In this document: positions 1 through 9,043 of the stretch, one piece after another
Layout of the letters: each line of letters begins with the position of its first letter
Position numbering within the stretch: position 1 is the stretch's first letter
Origin: Pseudonocardia hierapolitana
Lineage (GTDB): Bacteria > Actinomycetota > Actinomycetes > Mycobacteriales > Pseudonocardiaceae
Reading direction: 5' to 3'
NCBI RefSeq assembly: GCF_007994075.1
Contig: NZ_VIWU01000001.1
Coordinates: forward strand, 372,001 to 436,000
DNA: 64,000 nt
Notes under the pieces: generated by a model
What the model saw: the letters and a program-made list of their open reading frames with translations, nothing else
The model's database searches: none
What the model was told of the DNA's origin: nothing
Program-made: the position numbers and the translations under genes

Positions 1-129
1 CGCCTCGGCGACGGCCACCTCGAACTTGCGGCGCAGCTCTGCCAGCACCGGCCGGATGACCGACCGTTTCTGCTTGAGCGAATGGACGTCCCCGAGGAGG
101 ACGTCCAGCTCCAGTGCTCCGACGAACAT
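1..129 (-). CDS. DUF503 (YlxP-like) protein, 3' part cut by window edge
   Basis: Only the first 43 codons are in the window. The N-terminus begins MFVGALELDVLLGDVHSLKQ, which matches the start of the small DUF503/YlxP family (usually about 95 residues), a ferredoxin-like fold of unknown exact role. The gene lies 51 bp downstream of infB on the same strand. In actinobacteria this position, between infB and rbfA, is the family's standard place, so a link to ribosome maturation is inferred from context. The start ATG is at 129-127. Confidence 0.8.
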   Translation of the reverse strand, partial: MFVGALELDVLLGDVHSLKQKRSVIRPVLAELRRKFEVAVAEA

Positions 130-180
130 GGTTCTCCGACGAGCGGGGACCGGCCGCACCCGGCCGGTCCCCGCGTCCCG

Positions 181-3100
181 TCAGCTCCTCGGCTTCTCGC
201 GCATCTCGAAGGTCTCGACGACGTCGCCGACCTTGATGTCGCTGTAGTTGCCGAGCGTGAAACCGCACTCGAAGCCCTCGCGGACCTCGACCACGTCGTC
301 CTTGAACCGCCGCAGCGAGCTGATCGGCAGGTTCTCGGCGATCACGACGTTGTCGCGCAGCAGGCGACCGCGGGCGTTGCGGCGGATCTCGCCGGACATC
401 ACCAGCGAACCGGCGATCGTGCCGAACCGGGAGGACTTGAAGACCTCGCGGACCTCGGCGCGGCCCAGCTCGACCTCCTCGTACTCCGGCTTGAGCATGC
501 CCTTGAGCGCCTGCTCGATCTCCTCGATGGCCTGGTAGATCACCGTGTAGTAGCGGATCTCCACGCCCTCGCGGTTGGCGAGCTCGGTGGCCTTGCCCTC
601 GGCCCGGACGTTGAAGCCCAGGACGATGGCGTCGGACGCCGTGGCCAGGTTGACGTCGCCCTCGGTGATGCCACCGACACCGCGGTGGATCACCCGGAGC
701 TCGACCTCCTCGCCCACGTCGATCTTCAGGAGCGCGTCCTCGAGGGCCTCGACGGTACCCGAGTTGTCACCCTTGATGATCAGGTTGAGCTGGCTGGTCT
801 CCTTGAGCGCGGCGTCCAGGTCCTCCAGGCTGACGCGCTTGCGCCGGCTCGCCAGCTCGGCGTTGCGCTCGCGGGCGCGGCGCCGGTCGGCGATCTGGCG
901 GGCCACCCGGTCCTCGTCGACGACGAGGAACGTGTCGCCCGCGCCTGCCACCGAGGTGAACCCGATGACCTGCACCGGCCGAGACGGCAGCGCCTCGGTC
1001 ACGTCGTCGCCGTACTCGTCGAGCATGCGCCGGACGCGCCCGGAGGCGTCGCCCGCGACGATCGAGTCGCCGACGCGCAGCGTGCCGCGCTGCACCAGGA
1101 CGGTGGCCACCGGGCCGCGGCCGCGGTCGAGGTGTGCCTCGATCGCGACGCCCTGCGCCTCCATGTTCGGGTTGGCCCGCAGGTCCAGCGCCGCGTCGGC
1201 GGTGAGCAGGATCGCCTCGAGCAGCTGCTCGATGTTGGTGCCCTGCCTCGCGGAGATGTCGACGAACATCGTGTCGCCGCCGTACTCCTCCGCGACCAGC
1301 CCGTACTCGGTGAGCTGCTGGCGGATCTTCGCCGGGTTGGCACCCTCGAGGTCGATCTTGTTCACCGCGACGACGATCGGCACGTCGGCGGCCTGGGCGT
1401 GGTTGATCGCCTCGACCGTCTGCGGCATCACGCCGTCGTCGGCGGCGACCACGATCACCGCGATGTCCGTGGACTTCGCACCGCGGGCACGCATGGCGGT
1501 GAACGCCTCGTGACCCGGGGTGTCGATGAAGGTGATCAACCGCTCGTTGCCGTCGAGCTCCGTGGCGACCTGGTACGCGCCGATGTGCTGGGTGATGCCG
1601 CCGGCCTCGCCCTCGCGGACGTTGGTCTTGCGGATCGTGTCCAGCAGGCGCGTCTTGCCGTGGTCGACGTGACCCATGATCGTGACGACCGGCGGCCGGA
1701 ACTCCAGGTCCTCCTCCGTGCCGGCGTTCTCGCCGTAGGAGATGTCGAAGGAGTCGAGGAGCTCGCGGTCCTCCTCCTCGGGGCTGACGACCTGGACGTC
1801 GTAGTTCATCTCGGTGCCGAGCAGCTCGAGCACCTCGTCGGAGACCGACTGGGTGGCCGTCACCATCTCACCGAGGTGGAACAGCACCTGCACCAGCGAA
1901 GCCGGGTTGGCGTTGATCTTCTCGGCGAAGTCGGTGAGCGACGCGCCGCGGGGCAGGCGGATGGTCTGGCCGTCGCCCTTGGGCAGGCGGACGCCGCCGA
2001 CCGACGGCGCCTGCATCGAGTCGAACTCCTGGCGCTTCTGCCGCTTCGACTTGCGACCCTTGCGCGCCGGACCACCGGGACGGCCGAACGCACCCGCGGC
2101 ACCGCCGCGACCGCGACCGCCACCACCGGGACGACCACCGCCACCGGGACCACCGCGGAAGCCGCCACCGGCGGGAGCTCCGCCGCCACCGGGACCGCCG
2201 CCACCGGGCCGGAAGCCGCCGCCACCACCGGGACGACCGCCACCACCGGGACGACCGCCCGGACCACCGGGACGACCTCCGCCCCCAGGGCCACCACGAC
2301 CGCCGCCGGGACCGCCACCAGGGCGGCCGCCGGCCGGACGAGCCGGCATCATGCCGGGGTTGGGCCGCGGCGGCATGTTGCCCGGCGAGGGCGGGCGCGG
2401 GCCGGCGCGACCCGGCTCACCGCTACGCGGGCCCTGCGGACGCGGACCGCCGGGACGCGGGCCGCCCTGGCCCTGGCCCTGCCCCTGGCCGCCCTGGTTC
2501 GGGGCCTGCCCACCACCGGGCGGGCCGGGACGCGGCGCCTGCGGACGCGGCGGGGCGCCCGAGCCGACGCCGAACGGGTTGTTGCCGACCCGCGGCGTGC
2601 GCGGACCGGGACGCGGCGCGGCCGGGCGCGGCGGGACGACGCCGGGGGCGTCGGCCGCGGCGGCGGGGCGCTGCTCCTGACCGGGCGCCTGGCCGGGACG
2701 CGGACCGGGCCGGGGGCCCGGACGCTGCTGCCCCGGCGCGGGCGCCGTGGGCGCTCCCGCCGCGGCTGCCGGACGCAGTGTCTCGGGACGCTGTGTCTCG
2801 GGACGCTGTGTCTCGGGACGCTGTGTCTCGGGACGCTGGGTCTCGGGACGCTGGGTCTCGGGACGCTGGGTCTCGGGACGCTGGGTCTCCGGCTGCTGGG
2901 CTGCCGGGCTCTGGGGCGCCGGGATCTGGGGCTCGCTGCGCGGGGCCTCCGGCTGAGGCACCGCGGGCGGCGGGCCGGGACGGGGTCCCGGACGCGGGCC
3001 GGTTGACCGCTCGGAGGACGGCGCCGGGCCCTGCGCACCCGGGCGCTCCTGCGGGCGGGGCGGGCCGGGAACCGGGCCGCCGCCGGACCGGGGCGGGACG

Positions 3101-3336
3101 TTGCCGGGGGTGGGGCCGCCGGCACCCGGGCGCGGGCGGCCACCGCCGCCGCGACGACGGTCGCCGGAGTCGCCGCCACCGGCGAGCGACTCACGAAGCT
3201 TGCGGGCGACCGGGGCCTCCACGGTCGAGGACGGGGACTTCACGTACTCCCCGAGGTCCTGCAACTTGCTCAGGACCTGCTTGCTGCTGACTCCGAGCTC
3301 CTTGGCGAGCTCGTGCACGCGGGCCTTGCCTGCCAC
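181..3336 (-). CDS. infB: Translation initiation factor IF-2
   Basis: IF-2 is the GTPase that places initiator fMet-tRNA on the 30S subunit and promotes subunit joining. The 1051-residue product has the IF2_N helical domain at residues 1-50 ([20 protein letters not shown]). A long low-complexity Pro/Gly/Arg-rich region runs to about residue 430, followed by the second IF2_N module and the G domain. G1 GHVDHGKT is near residue 553, G3 DTPGHE near 604 and NKID near 658, with domains II-IV after that. The start is GTG with an AAGGAG Shine-Dalgarno 5 nt upstream. The disordered part contains eight 15-bp tandem units coding for a five-residue PETQR repeat. The length is typical for actinobacterial IF-2, which carries such extended N-terminal regions. 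Confidence 0.98.
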   Translation of the reverse strand: MAGKARVHELAKELGVSSKQVLSKLQDLGEYVKSPSSTVEAPVARKLRESLAGGGDSGDRRRGGGGRPRPGAGGPTPGNVPPRSGGGPVPGPPRPQERPGAQGPAPSSERSTGPRPGPRPGPPPAVPQPEAPRSEPQIPAPQSPAAQQPETQRPETQRPETQRPETQRPETQRPETQRPETQRPETLRPAAAAGAPTAPAPGQQRPGPRPGPRPGQAPGQEQRPAAAADAPGVVPPRPAAPRPGPRTPRVGNNPFGVGSGAPPRPQAPRPGPPGGGQAPNQGGQGQGQGQGGPRPGGPRPQGPRSGEPGRAGPRPPSPGNMPPRPNPGMMPARPAGGRPGGGPGGGRGGPGGGGRPGGPGGRPGGGGRPGGGGGFRPGGGGPGGGGAPAGGGFRGGPGGGGRPGGGGRGRGGAAGAFGRPGGPARKGRKSKRQKRQEFDSMQAPSVGGVRLPKGDGQTIRLPRGASLTDFAEKINANPASLVQVLFHLGEMVTATQSVSDEVLELLGTEMNYDVQVVSPEEEDRELLDSFDISYGENAGTEEDLEFRPPVVTIMGHVDHGKTRLLDTIRKTNVREGEAGGITQHIGAYQVATELDGNERLITFIDTPGHEAFTAMRARGAKSTDIAVIVVAADDGVMPQTVEAINHAQAADVPIVVAVNKIDLEGANPAKIRQQLTEYGLVAEEYGGDTMFVDISARQGTNIEQLLEAILLTADAALDLRANPNMEAQGVAIEAHLDRGRGPVATVLVQRGTLRVGDSIVAGDASGRVRRMLDEYGDDVTEALPSRPVQVIGFTSVAGAGDTFLVVDEDRVARQIADRRRARERNAELASRRKRVSLEDLDAALKETSQLNLIIKGDNSGTVEALEDALLKIDVGEEVELRVIHRGVGGITEGDVNLATASDAIVLGFNVRAEGKATELANREGVEIRYYTVIYQAIEEIEQALKGMLKPEYEEVELGRAEVREVFKSSRFGTIAGSLVMSGEIRRNARGRLLRDNVVIAENLPISSLRRFKDDVVEVREGFECGFTLGNYSDIKVGDVVETFEMREKPRS
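2776..2895 (-). repeat. 15-bp tandem repeat (8 units) inside infB
   Basis: Eight consecutive 15-bp units, consensus CTGTGTCTCGGGACG on the plus strand, encode PETQR repeats at about residues 147-187 of IF-2. The four units at the 2776 end carry TGTCTC and the next three GGTCTC; the last unit has diverged. Such a minisatellite can change copy number by slippage without breaking the frame. Confidence 0.95.
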
Positions 3337-3429
3337 TGCACTCCTTGTTTCCGGAGGCCGGGCGGCTTGTCCCGCTCGACCTCGAACCTAGTGTCGAAGC
3401 ACGTTCATGGTGCGATCTTCACGACTGGC

Positions 3430-3729
3430 TCATGACGGGTCGACCTTGCTTCCTGACGTGTCGGACTCGGGTGTCTCCCGAGCCCCGTTCGTGCACACCG
3501 CCCTGATGTGGGCCCGTACCGGCGCGGGGTCCAGCGGACCCGGGACGCGAAGCGCCCGCGGGAACGCCGAGCGCCGCTCGGCACGGTCCAGGCACTCCGA
3601 CGCGAGATGCAGCCATGCACCACGCCCGGGGAGCCTGCGCCGCGGGTCCGGGATGAGCACCCCGTCCACCACGACGACCCTCAACAGACCGTCGGCCACA
3701 TCCCGGCGCCGGCAACCTATGCATGTCCG
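3430..3729 (-). CDS. YlxR (DUF448) family RNA-binding protein, start uncertain
   Basis: The protein belongs to the small YlxR/DUF448 family found between nusA and infB. The family motif RTCIGCRRRD can be read from 3729 downward, continuing into VADGLLRVVVVDG and RLPGRGAWLH, both typical of the fold. The first standard start downstream is GTG at 3699, but starting there would remove the conserved Cys-x2-Cys-Arg motif. No ATG, GTG or TTG occurs in frame between 3699 and the nusA stop; CTG 3864 is the only near-start I found. The coordinates therefore begin at the motif, and the true start lies upstream. The context is the nusA-ylxR-infB operon. Confidence 0.75.
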   Translation of the reverse strand, partial: RTCIGCRRRDVADGLLRVVVVDGVLIPDPRRRLPGRGAWLHLASECLDRAERRSAFPRALRVPGPLDPAPVRAHIRAVCTNGARETPESDTSGSKVDPS

Positions 3730-3860
3730 GACAGGTCCCGCGACGGATCGCTGATCCGGTGCGGGGGCCGGTCGTGCGGGGGCCGGACCCGGTTGGTGGG
3801 CCGGTGTGGAGTGTAGCGCAGCACCTGCGCCCGCTCCTGCATCGCCAACAGCTCGACCCC

Positions 3861-4880
3861 TCAGCCGACCGACTCCGACTCGGGCGCGTCGAGGGCCCCG
3901 CGGGGGTCGGCGTCGCTGCGGATGTCGATGCGCCAGCCGGTGAGCCGGGCCGCCAACCGGGCGTTCTGCCCTTCCTTGCCGATGGCGAGCGAGAGCTGGA
4001 AGTCCGGCACGACCACCCGGGCGGTCTTCGTGCGCGCGTCCAGCACCGTGACCGAAACCACCTTCGACGGTGAGAGGGCGTTCCCGACGAACGTGGCCGG
4101 GTCATCGGACCAGTCGATGATGTCGATCTTCTCCCCGGCCAGCTCGCTCATCACGCCGCGTACACGGGCGCCCACCGGGCCGATGCACGCGCCCTTCGGG
4201 TTGACGCCGGGCACGGTGGACCGGACGGCGATCTTGGAGCGGTGTCCTGCCTCCCGCGCCACCGCGACGATCTCCACCGAGCCGTCGACGACCTCGGGGA
4301 CCTCGAGCGCGAAGAGCTTGCGCACGAGGTTGGGATGCGTCCGGCTCAACGTGATCTGCGTCCCGCGCATTCCCCGGCTGACGCCCACGACGTAGCAGCG
4401 GATCCGCTCGCCGTGCTCGTACCGCTCGCCGGGCACCTGCTCGGCCTGCGGGAGCACACCCTCGGTGCCGCCGGAGAGCTGGACGATCACCACGCCGCGG
4501 GCGTTGGCGCGCGCGTCGCGCTGGATGACACCGGCGACGACCTCACCCTCCTTCGCCGCGAACTCGCCGTAGGTGCGCTCGTGCTCGGCGTCGCGCAACC
4601 GCTGCACGATCACCTGGCGCGCGGTGGTGGCAGCGATCCGCCCGAAGCCCTCGGGGGTGTCGTCCCACTCGGTGTCGACGGTGCCATCGGGACCCAGCTC
4701 CTGGGCGAGCACCCGCACCGCACCGGTCTTGCGATCGATGTCGATCCGCGCGTGCGGCTGATGACCGTCGGTGTGCTTGTACGCCGTGAGCAGCGCGGTC
4801 TCGATGGCCTCGATGACCGTCTCGAACGGGATGTCCTTCTCGCGCTCGATGGTGCGCAGCGCCGCGATGTCGACGTTCAC
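3861..4880 (-). CDS. nusA: Transcription termination/antitermination factor NusA
   Basis: NusA binds RNA polymerase and nascent RNA to control pausing, termination and antitermination. The 339-residue protein starts [20 protein letters not shown], the usual actinobacterial N-terminal domain. It continues with an S1 domain ([23 protein letters not shown]) and two KH domains, including [18 protein letters not shown] and the second [20 protein letters not shown]. It lacks the C-terminal acidic repeats of enterobacterial NusA, as is normal in this phylum. Its start overlaps the rimP stop by 4 bp (ATG at 4880), indicating translational coupling. Confidence 0.98.
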   Translation of the reverse strand: MNVDIAALRTIEREKDIPFETVIEAIETALLTAYKHTDGHQPHARIDIDRKTGAVRVLAQELGPDGTVDTEWDDTPEGFGRIAATTARQVIVQRLRDAEHERTYGEFAAKEGEVVAGVIQRDARANARGVVIVQLSGGTEGVLPQAEQVPGERYEHGERIRCYVVGVSRGMRGTQITLSRTHPNLVRKLFALEVPEVVDGSVEIVAVAREAGHRSKIAVRSTVPGVNPKGACIGPVGARVRGVMSELAGEKIDIIDWSDDPATFVGNALSPSKVVSVTVLDARTKTARVVVPDFQLSLAIGKEGQNARLAARLTGWRIDIRSDADPRGALDAPESESVG

Positions 4881-5401
4881 GCCGTCCCCTCCTCTTGCAG
4901 CAGCGCCACCTCGTGCTCCGGCGCAGGCCGGAACTCCACCTGCACGCCCGCGTGGGCAACGTCGGCGTAGCGCACCTCGCGCCGCCGCCCGTCCACGAGC
5001 ACCGTGACGGCCTCCTCGCCCGCCGCACCCACGCGACCGGTGAACGACGTGCCGTCGTGCAGCCGGACCGCCACCTGGCGCAGGTGGGCCCGCCGCCAGT
5101 GCCGCGGCCCGGTGAGCGGGCGGTCGACCCCCGGAGAGGTGACCTCCAGCGTGTACGAGCCACCGATGAGGTGCTCCTGGCGGTCCAGCTCGGCGGAGAT
5201 CGCCCGGGAGACGGCGGCGATGTCGTCCAGGCCGACGCCCGTGTCGGAGTCGACCACCACCTTGACGGTGTGGCGGCGGCCCGCGGCCCGGACATCGAGC
5301 TGGTCGAGCTCGAACCCGGCGTCCGCGACGAGGGGTGCCAGCACGCCGTGCAGATCGCCGGGCTGAGGCCCGGCATCCTGCGCGGGGCGGGGGGAGGGCA
5401 T
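4877..5401 (-). CDS. rimP: Ribosome maturation factor RimP
   Basis: RimP assists late assembly of the 30S subunit. The 174-residue product has the two expected domains: an N-terminal alpha/beta part with the motif [17 protein letters not shown] and the family pattern [14 protein letters not shown], then a C-terminal SH3-like barrel. It is the first gene of the rimP-nusA-ylxR-infB-DUF503 run. The promoter for the operon should lie in the 237-bp divergent gap before the lipoprotein gene at 5639. Confidence 0.96.
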   Translation of the reverse strand: MPSPRPAQDAGPQPGDLHGVLAPLVADAGFELDQLDVRAAGRRHTVKVVVDSDTGVGLDDIAAVSRAISAELDRQEHLIGGSYTLEVTSPGVDRPLTGPRHWRRAHLRQVAVRLHDGTSFTGRVGAAGEEAVTVLVDGRRREVRYADVAHAGVQVEFRPAPEHEVALLQEEGTA

Positions 5402-5638
5402 CGCGTCTACTCCTACGAACGGGGTGGGTCTGTCAGGGTATCGCGCCCCCGAACGGACCCACGCGGGCCGTTACCCCGCGTGCACCCCCAGCACCCGGCC
5501 GCGTTCCCGGGACCGGGTGGCAGGATGTGCGGCCGGCGAGCGCAGCACGAGAACGCGGAGCGGTGCCGGCGCCATCCTGCGGGTGAGCCGCCGGAGAGGT
5601 CTGCGGCCCGCGAGCCCGCCGGAGCGGAGCGGAGGCAG

Positions 5639-6097
5639 ATGGACACACCGTGGAGCCGGCGGCGCGTGCTCGCCGGTCTACTGCTCCTCCCGCCTGCGGT
5701 GGCCGGGTGCGCGCTGGGCCGCGCGGCCGGGCCGACCGAGCCCGACCCGCTGATCGCACTCGCCGACGCCGCCCGCGCCGACGCCGCGCTCGCGGCCGCC
5801 GCCGTGGCGGCCGACCAGGGCCTCGCCGCGGCGCTGCAGCCGCTCGTCGAGGCGCGCACACAGCACGCCGACGCCCTCGACGGAGAGATCGCCCGGCTGA
5901 GCCCGGAACGGCCCACCCCGACCCCCACGCCCCCTCCCGCGCCCACCGGCCGTCCGGGCCGCGCGGAGGTGCAGCGGGCGGTGCTGGCGTCCGGGCGGGC
6001 CGCCGGTCAGGTCGCGCTCGGCATGCCGCCCGATCGGGTCGGGCTCGTCGCGTCGGTGGCCGCGTGCTGCAACACCTACGCCGAGGTGCTCGCGTGA
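5639..6097 (+). CDS. Secreted lipoprotein with Tat-type signal, function unknown
   Basis: A 152-residue protein starting MDTPWSRRRVLAGLLLLPPAVAGC. The twin arginine followed by a hydrophobic stretch and the lipobox VAGC point to export, probably by Tat, and lipid anchoring at the cysteine. The mature part is alanine-rich and helical (ALADAARADAALAAAAVAAD) with a short TPTPTPPPAP spacer. A GGAG Shine-Dalgarno stands just before the ATG. Its stop overlaps the start of the ferritin-like DUF4439 gene in a GTGA, so the two are co-translated. I do not recognise a family beyond the signal. Confidence 0.8.
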   Translation: MDTPWSRRRVLAGLLLLPPAVAGCALGRAAGPTEPDPLIALADAARADAALAAAAVAADQGLAAALQPLVEARTQHADALDGEIARLSPERPTPTPTPPPAPTGRPGRAEVQRAVLASGRAAGQVALGMPPDRVGLVASVAACCNTYAEVLA

Positions 6098-6549
6098 CGT
6101 CGGACGATCCCCGGATCGACGAGACCGCCGTCGCCGCGCTCCAGAACGCGCTCGCGGCCGAGCACGCGGCCATCTGGTGCTACGCGCTGGCCGTCGCCTT
6201 CCTCTCCGGCGCCGATGCGACGCGGGCCCGGGAGGACGAGAACGCACACCGCGAGCTGCGCAACCAGGTCGAGGAGACCCTCACCCAGCTCGGGGCACCT
6301 CCGGTCTCCGCCCAGCCCGCGTACGCGACGCCGCGACCGGTGACCGACTCCGCGTCGGCCGCCCGGCTCGCGGTCGTCGCCGAGACCGACGCGCTCGCCG
6401 CGTGGCGGTCGGTGCTCGAACGCTCCCGCGACCGGGCGCTGCGCCAGGCCGCCCTGGACACCCTGAGCGCCGCAACGCTGCGGTGCGCTCGCTGGCGCGC
6501 CGCCGTCGGCGAGTCACCCACGATCCCGGTCTTCCCCGGCAGGCCCTGA
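6094..6549 (+). CDS. DUF4439 ferritin-like protein
   Basis: A 151-residue all-helical protein. The segments ALQNALAAEHAAIWCYALAVAFL and REDENAHRELRNQVEETL are characteristic of the DUF4439 ferritin-like four-helix family, which sits next to rimP in mycobacteria and relatives. The Glu/His residues are where a ferritin-like fold would place metal ligands, but metal binding is not shown by the sequence. The GTG start overlaps the stop of the preceding lipoprotein gene. Confidence 0.85.
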   Translation: MTSDDPRIDETAVAALQNALAAEHAAIWCYALAVAFLSGADATRAREDENAHRELRNQVEETLTQLGAPPVSAQPAYATPRPVTDSASAARLAVVAETDALAAWRSVLERSRDRALRQAALDTLSAATLRCARWRAAVGESPTIPVFPGRP

Positions 6550-6555
6550 CTGCGC

Positions 6556-7575
6556 TCAGGCGAGGGCGTCGAGGGCACGGGCGACGTCCGCCTCGGTGTT
6601 GTAGAGGTGGAACGCCAGGCGCGCGCCGCCGGCCCTGGCCGCACTCACGACGCCCGCCGCGGCCAGCCGCTCCCGCGCGCCCTCGCGGCGCACCGACACG
6701 ATCGCCGACCCCGACGGCTCCATCCCCAACCGCGCGCGGAAGGTCTCGGCGAGACCCACGCAGTGGGCGTGTACCGCGGCGCGGTCGAGGCCGGCGAGCC
6801 ACGGCAACGCCACCGCCGCACCGACGTGGCAGTACCAGGCGGGCGACGTGTCGAGCGCACGCGCGTCCGGCGCGAGGGTCATCGGAAGGCCGTACACGTC
6901 CGACCAGCGGTCGGCGCTCGCGTACCACCCCGCCGCGACCGGGACGGCGGCCAGCTCCGGCCGGATCGCCATCCACGCCACCCCGCGCGGGCTGAGCAGC
7001 CACTTGTACCCAGCGGCCACGACGGCGTCGGCCCAGGACAGGTCGGCGTCCAGCCAGCCGAGCGACTGGGTGGCGTCGAGCAGCACGCGGGCACCGCCGG
7101 CCCGCGCCGCGCGCAGGGCGTCCAGATCGGCCAGCCGGCCGTCCGCGGACTGGACCGTGCTCACCGCGACGAGGTCGAATTCCCCCGCCCGCTGCCCGAC
7201 GTCGGCGAGGTCGACCTCGGTGACCTCGACACCGCGGCCGGCGTGCGCCGCGAACGGCCACGTCACGCTTGTGAACTCGCCACCCGCGACGAGCACCCGC
7301 GCGCGGCCGGGCAGGGCGGCCGCGACCAACCCGACGAGCGCGGACACCGCGGGCCCGATCGTCACCCGGTCCACGTCGACCCCGACCAGGTCGGCGAACC
7401 CCGCCCGGGCCCGCGCGACCGGCTCGTCGAACTCCCCCGCCCGACCTGCTCCCGCCCGCCACCCGGCGACCGCGTCGGCTACCGCCTCACCGACGGGGAC
7501 CGACGGGATGCCGATGCTCGCCGTGTTCAGGTAGCCGTCGGGAACGTCGAACTCCGTACCGAATGCCTTGCGCAC
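6556..7575 (-). CDS. Class V aminotransferase-fold PLP enzyme
   Basis: 339 residues with the fold-type I PLP pattern: DGYLNTASIGIP at the N-terminus as in cysteine desulfurase-like enzymes, DATQSLGWLDADLSWADAVV for the aspartate contacting the PLP ring nitrogen, and AAGYKWLLSPRGVAW, where Lys is the Schiff-base residue. The substrate cannot be told from sequence; close relatives are annotated as isopenicillin N epimerase-like or selenocysteine lyase-like. The GTG start (VRKAFGTEFDVP) has only a weak Shine-Dalgarno. The gene runs convergently toward the DUF4439 gene with a 6-bp gap and is divergent from the YjbQ gene. Confidence 0.9.
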   Translation of the reverse strand: MRKAFGTEFDVPDGYLNTASIGIPSVPVGEAVADAVAGWRAGAGRAGEFDEPVARARAGFADLVGVDVDRVTIGPAVSALVGLVAAALPGRARVLVAGGEFTSVTWPFAAHAGRGVEVTEVDLADVGQRAGEFDLVAVSTVQSADGRLADLDALRAARAGGARVLLDATQSLGWLDADLSWADAVVAAGYKWLLSPRGVAWMAIRPELAAVPVAAGWYASADRWSDVYGLPMTLAPDARALDTSPAWYCHVGAAVALPWLAGLDRAAVHAHCVGLAETFRARLGMEPSGSAIVSVRREGARERLAAAGVVSAARAGGARLAFHLYNTEADVARALDALA

Positions 7576-7593
7576 GGGAGGGACACTACGGCC

Positions 7594-8004
7594 GTGGACA
7601 GCCAGCTGATCGAGATCCGGACCGGCGGCCGAGAGGCCGTCGTCGACCTCACCGACGAGATCGCCGCGTTCCTGCGCTCCGCCGGCGCCCGCGACGGTCT
7701 GCTCAACGTGTGGGTCCCGCACGCCACCGCAGGCCTCGCGGTCATCGAGACCGGAGCCGGGAGCGACACCGACCTCCTCGCCGCCCTGCGCGACCTGCTC
7801 CCCGCCGACGACCGCTGGACCCACCGGCACGGCAGCCCCGGTCACGGCCGCGACCACGTGCTTCCCGCGCTGATCGCGCCGTCGATGTCCGTGCCGGTGG
7901 TGGACGGGAGCACGGCGCTGGGCACCTGGCAGTCGGTCTGCCTCGTGGACACCAACGGCGACAACCCCGTCCGCTCCGTCCGCCTCTCCTACCTCCCGGG
8001 CTGA
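7594..8004 (+). CDS. YjbQ / UPF0047 family protein
   Basis: 136 residues of the YjbQ family, which forms trimeric beta-barrel proteins; a secondary thiamine-phosphate synthase activity has been reported for family members. Hallmarks are DGLLNVWVPHATAGLAVIE, HGSPGHGRDHVLPALI, the histidine-rich site, and the C-terminal GTWQSVCLVDTNGDN. The start is GTG at 7594, 18 bp from the divergent aminotransferase start, so the two promoters must overlap. Downstream lies the 22-bp repeat array. Confidence 0.93.
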   Translation: MDSQLIEIRTGGREAVVDLTDEIAAFLRSAGARDGLLNVWVPHATAGLAVIETGAGSDTDLLAALRDLLPADDRWTHRHGSPGHGRDHVLPALIAPSMSVPVVDGSTALGTWQSVCLVDTNGDNPVRSVRLSYLPG

Positions 8005-8015
8005 CCGCCGCGCCC

Positions 8016-8182
8016 GCACGCCCGACTCACCCCACCCTGACGCCGGACTCACCGCGCCCGATCGCACGACTCGCGCCAGCCCCGCGAGTCGTGCGTTCCG
8101 GCACAGCGAGTCCGACATCTCCACACGGCGAGTCCGACATCTCGACACGGCGAGTCGGGCGCTCGGGCTCGGCGAGTGCCGC
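8016..8182. repeat. Symmetric array of 22-bp GACTC/GAGTC units
   Basis: Pentamers GACTC at 8024, 8046 and 8068 are followed by GAGTC at 8086, 8108, 8130 and 8152 and a degenerate GAGTG at 8174. Spacing is exactly 22 bp within each arm. The two arms are mirror images around position 8079: pairs 8068/8086, 8046/8108 and 8024/8130 share that centre. The middle is a perfect 12-bp stem (GCACGACTCGCG and its complement) with a 7-nt loop. The array fills the gap between two convergent genes, so it may also end transcription. Further units occur at 31017-31065 and 51662-51688. Confidence 0.9.
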
Positions 8183-8194
8183 GTTCGGCCGTCG

Positions 8195-9028
8195 CTACGG
8201 CAGGCGGAGGGCGGCGATGCGGTCGGCCACCTCGGCGGCGGTGCGGAGACGATCGGGGCCCTCGGCGATGCAGTCGCGCACCAGCGCGACCTCCTCCGGT
8301 TCGAGGCCGGGGCGCACCTGCGGACGTGTGGAGTGGAGCTCGCGGATCGCGCCGAGCGGGTGCCCGGGCAGCTCCCCGTAGAGGCCCACCCCGGACAGCA
8401 CGCGGTGGATCGTGGCGCCGAGCGCCCACACCTCGGTGCGCCTCGACGGGCTCGCCCCGGCCAGCAGGTCGGGGTCGCGGAACTCCAGCAACCCGCCGCG
8501 GCCCGCACCCGGCACCACCGCCCCGGGCGTCAGCACCCGGGACAGGCCCGGCTCGGCCAGCCGCCCGCCGAGCGTGCCGTCCACCTCCTCGAGGAGCATG
8601 ACGTTGCCGGGGTGGATCCCGCCGTGGACGATCCCGGCCTCGTGCAGCGCGTGCGCGCCGCGGGCGGCGTGTTCGAGGGCCGTGAGGACCTCCGGCCGGG
8701 CAGGCGGGCGGGCCGGCGCCGCGATCGAGCCGAGCGGGAGGTACTCCATCGCGTACGCGAAGTTCTCGCCCAGCACGGCGTCGAACACGCGCACGACGTG
8801 CCGCGACGCGACCGCCGCCACCGCCCGCAGCTGCCGCACGGCCCGGTCGAACGCCGGCTCGCTCACGCGCTCGGTGAACACCTTCACCACGACACCCTCG
8901 CCGGGGTGGGCCGGCGGCCGGGCGAGGTAGCAGCGCCCGTGCGGCCCCTCACCCAGCAGGCCCAGGACCTCGTAGTCGGCGATCGACGCGGGCGTCGGCG
9001 TCGACGTCAGTGTCGCGGGCGGATCCAA
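8195..9028 (-). CDS. Protein kinase-like protein with degenerate active site
   Basis: 277 residues with the Hanks-type kinase layout: glycine loop GLLGEGPHGRCYLA, VAIK-like VVVKVF, hinge MEYLPLGS, and an APE-region helix. The catalytic loop HRDxxxxN reads HGGIHPGN, with Gly in place of the catalytic Asp, and the DFG position reads AEPG. It is therefore probably a pseudokinase or a strongly altered kinase. There is no transmembrane segment. The gene starts 16 bp after the FHA-domain gene, suggesting a phosphopeptide-sensing pair in one operon. The last bases abut the 22-bp repeat array. Confidence 0.85.
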   Translation of the reverse strand: MDPPATLTSTPTPASIADYEVLGLLGEGPHGRCYLARPPAHPGEGVVVKVFTERVSEPAFDRAVRQLRAVAAVASRHVVRVFDAVLGENFAYAMEYLPLGSIAAPARPPARPEVLTALEHAARGAHALHEAGIVHGGIHPGNVMLLEEVDGTLGGRLAEPGLSRVLTPGAVVPGAGRGGLLEFRDPDLLAGASPSRRTEVWALGATIHRVLSGVGLYGELPGHPLGAIRELHSTRPQVRPGLEPEEVALVRDCIAEGPDRLRTAAEVADRIAALRLP

Positions 9029-9043
9029 TCCGGGCGTCCTCTT

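Noticed and set aside
82..3006. A 974-codon plus-strand frame across infB
   Set aside because: It is the antisense shadow of infB; its product is low complexity and has no family motif, while the minus frame is clearly IF-2.
3419..4105. A 228-codon minus frame across ylxR and nusA
   Set aside because: Arg/Ser/Pro-rich shadow frame without motifs; the YlxR and NusA frames explain the stretch.
8016..8182. CRISPR array
   Set aside because: Units are only 22 bp in total with no unique spacers, and the two halves are in opposite orientation; no cas gene is present.
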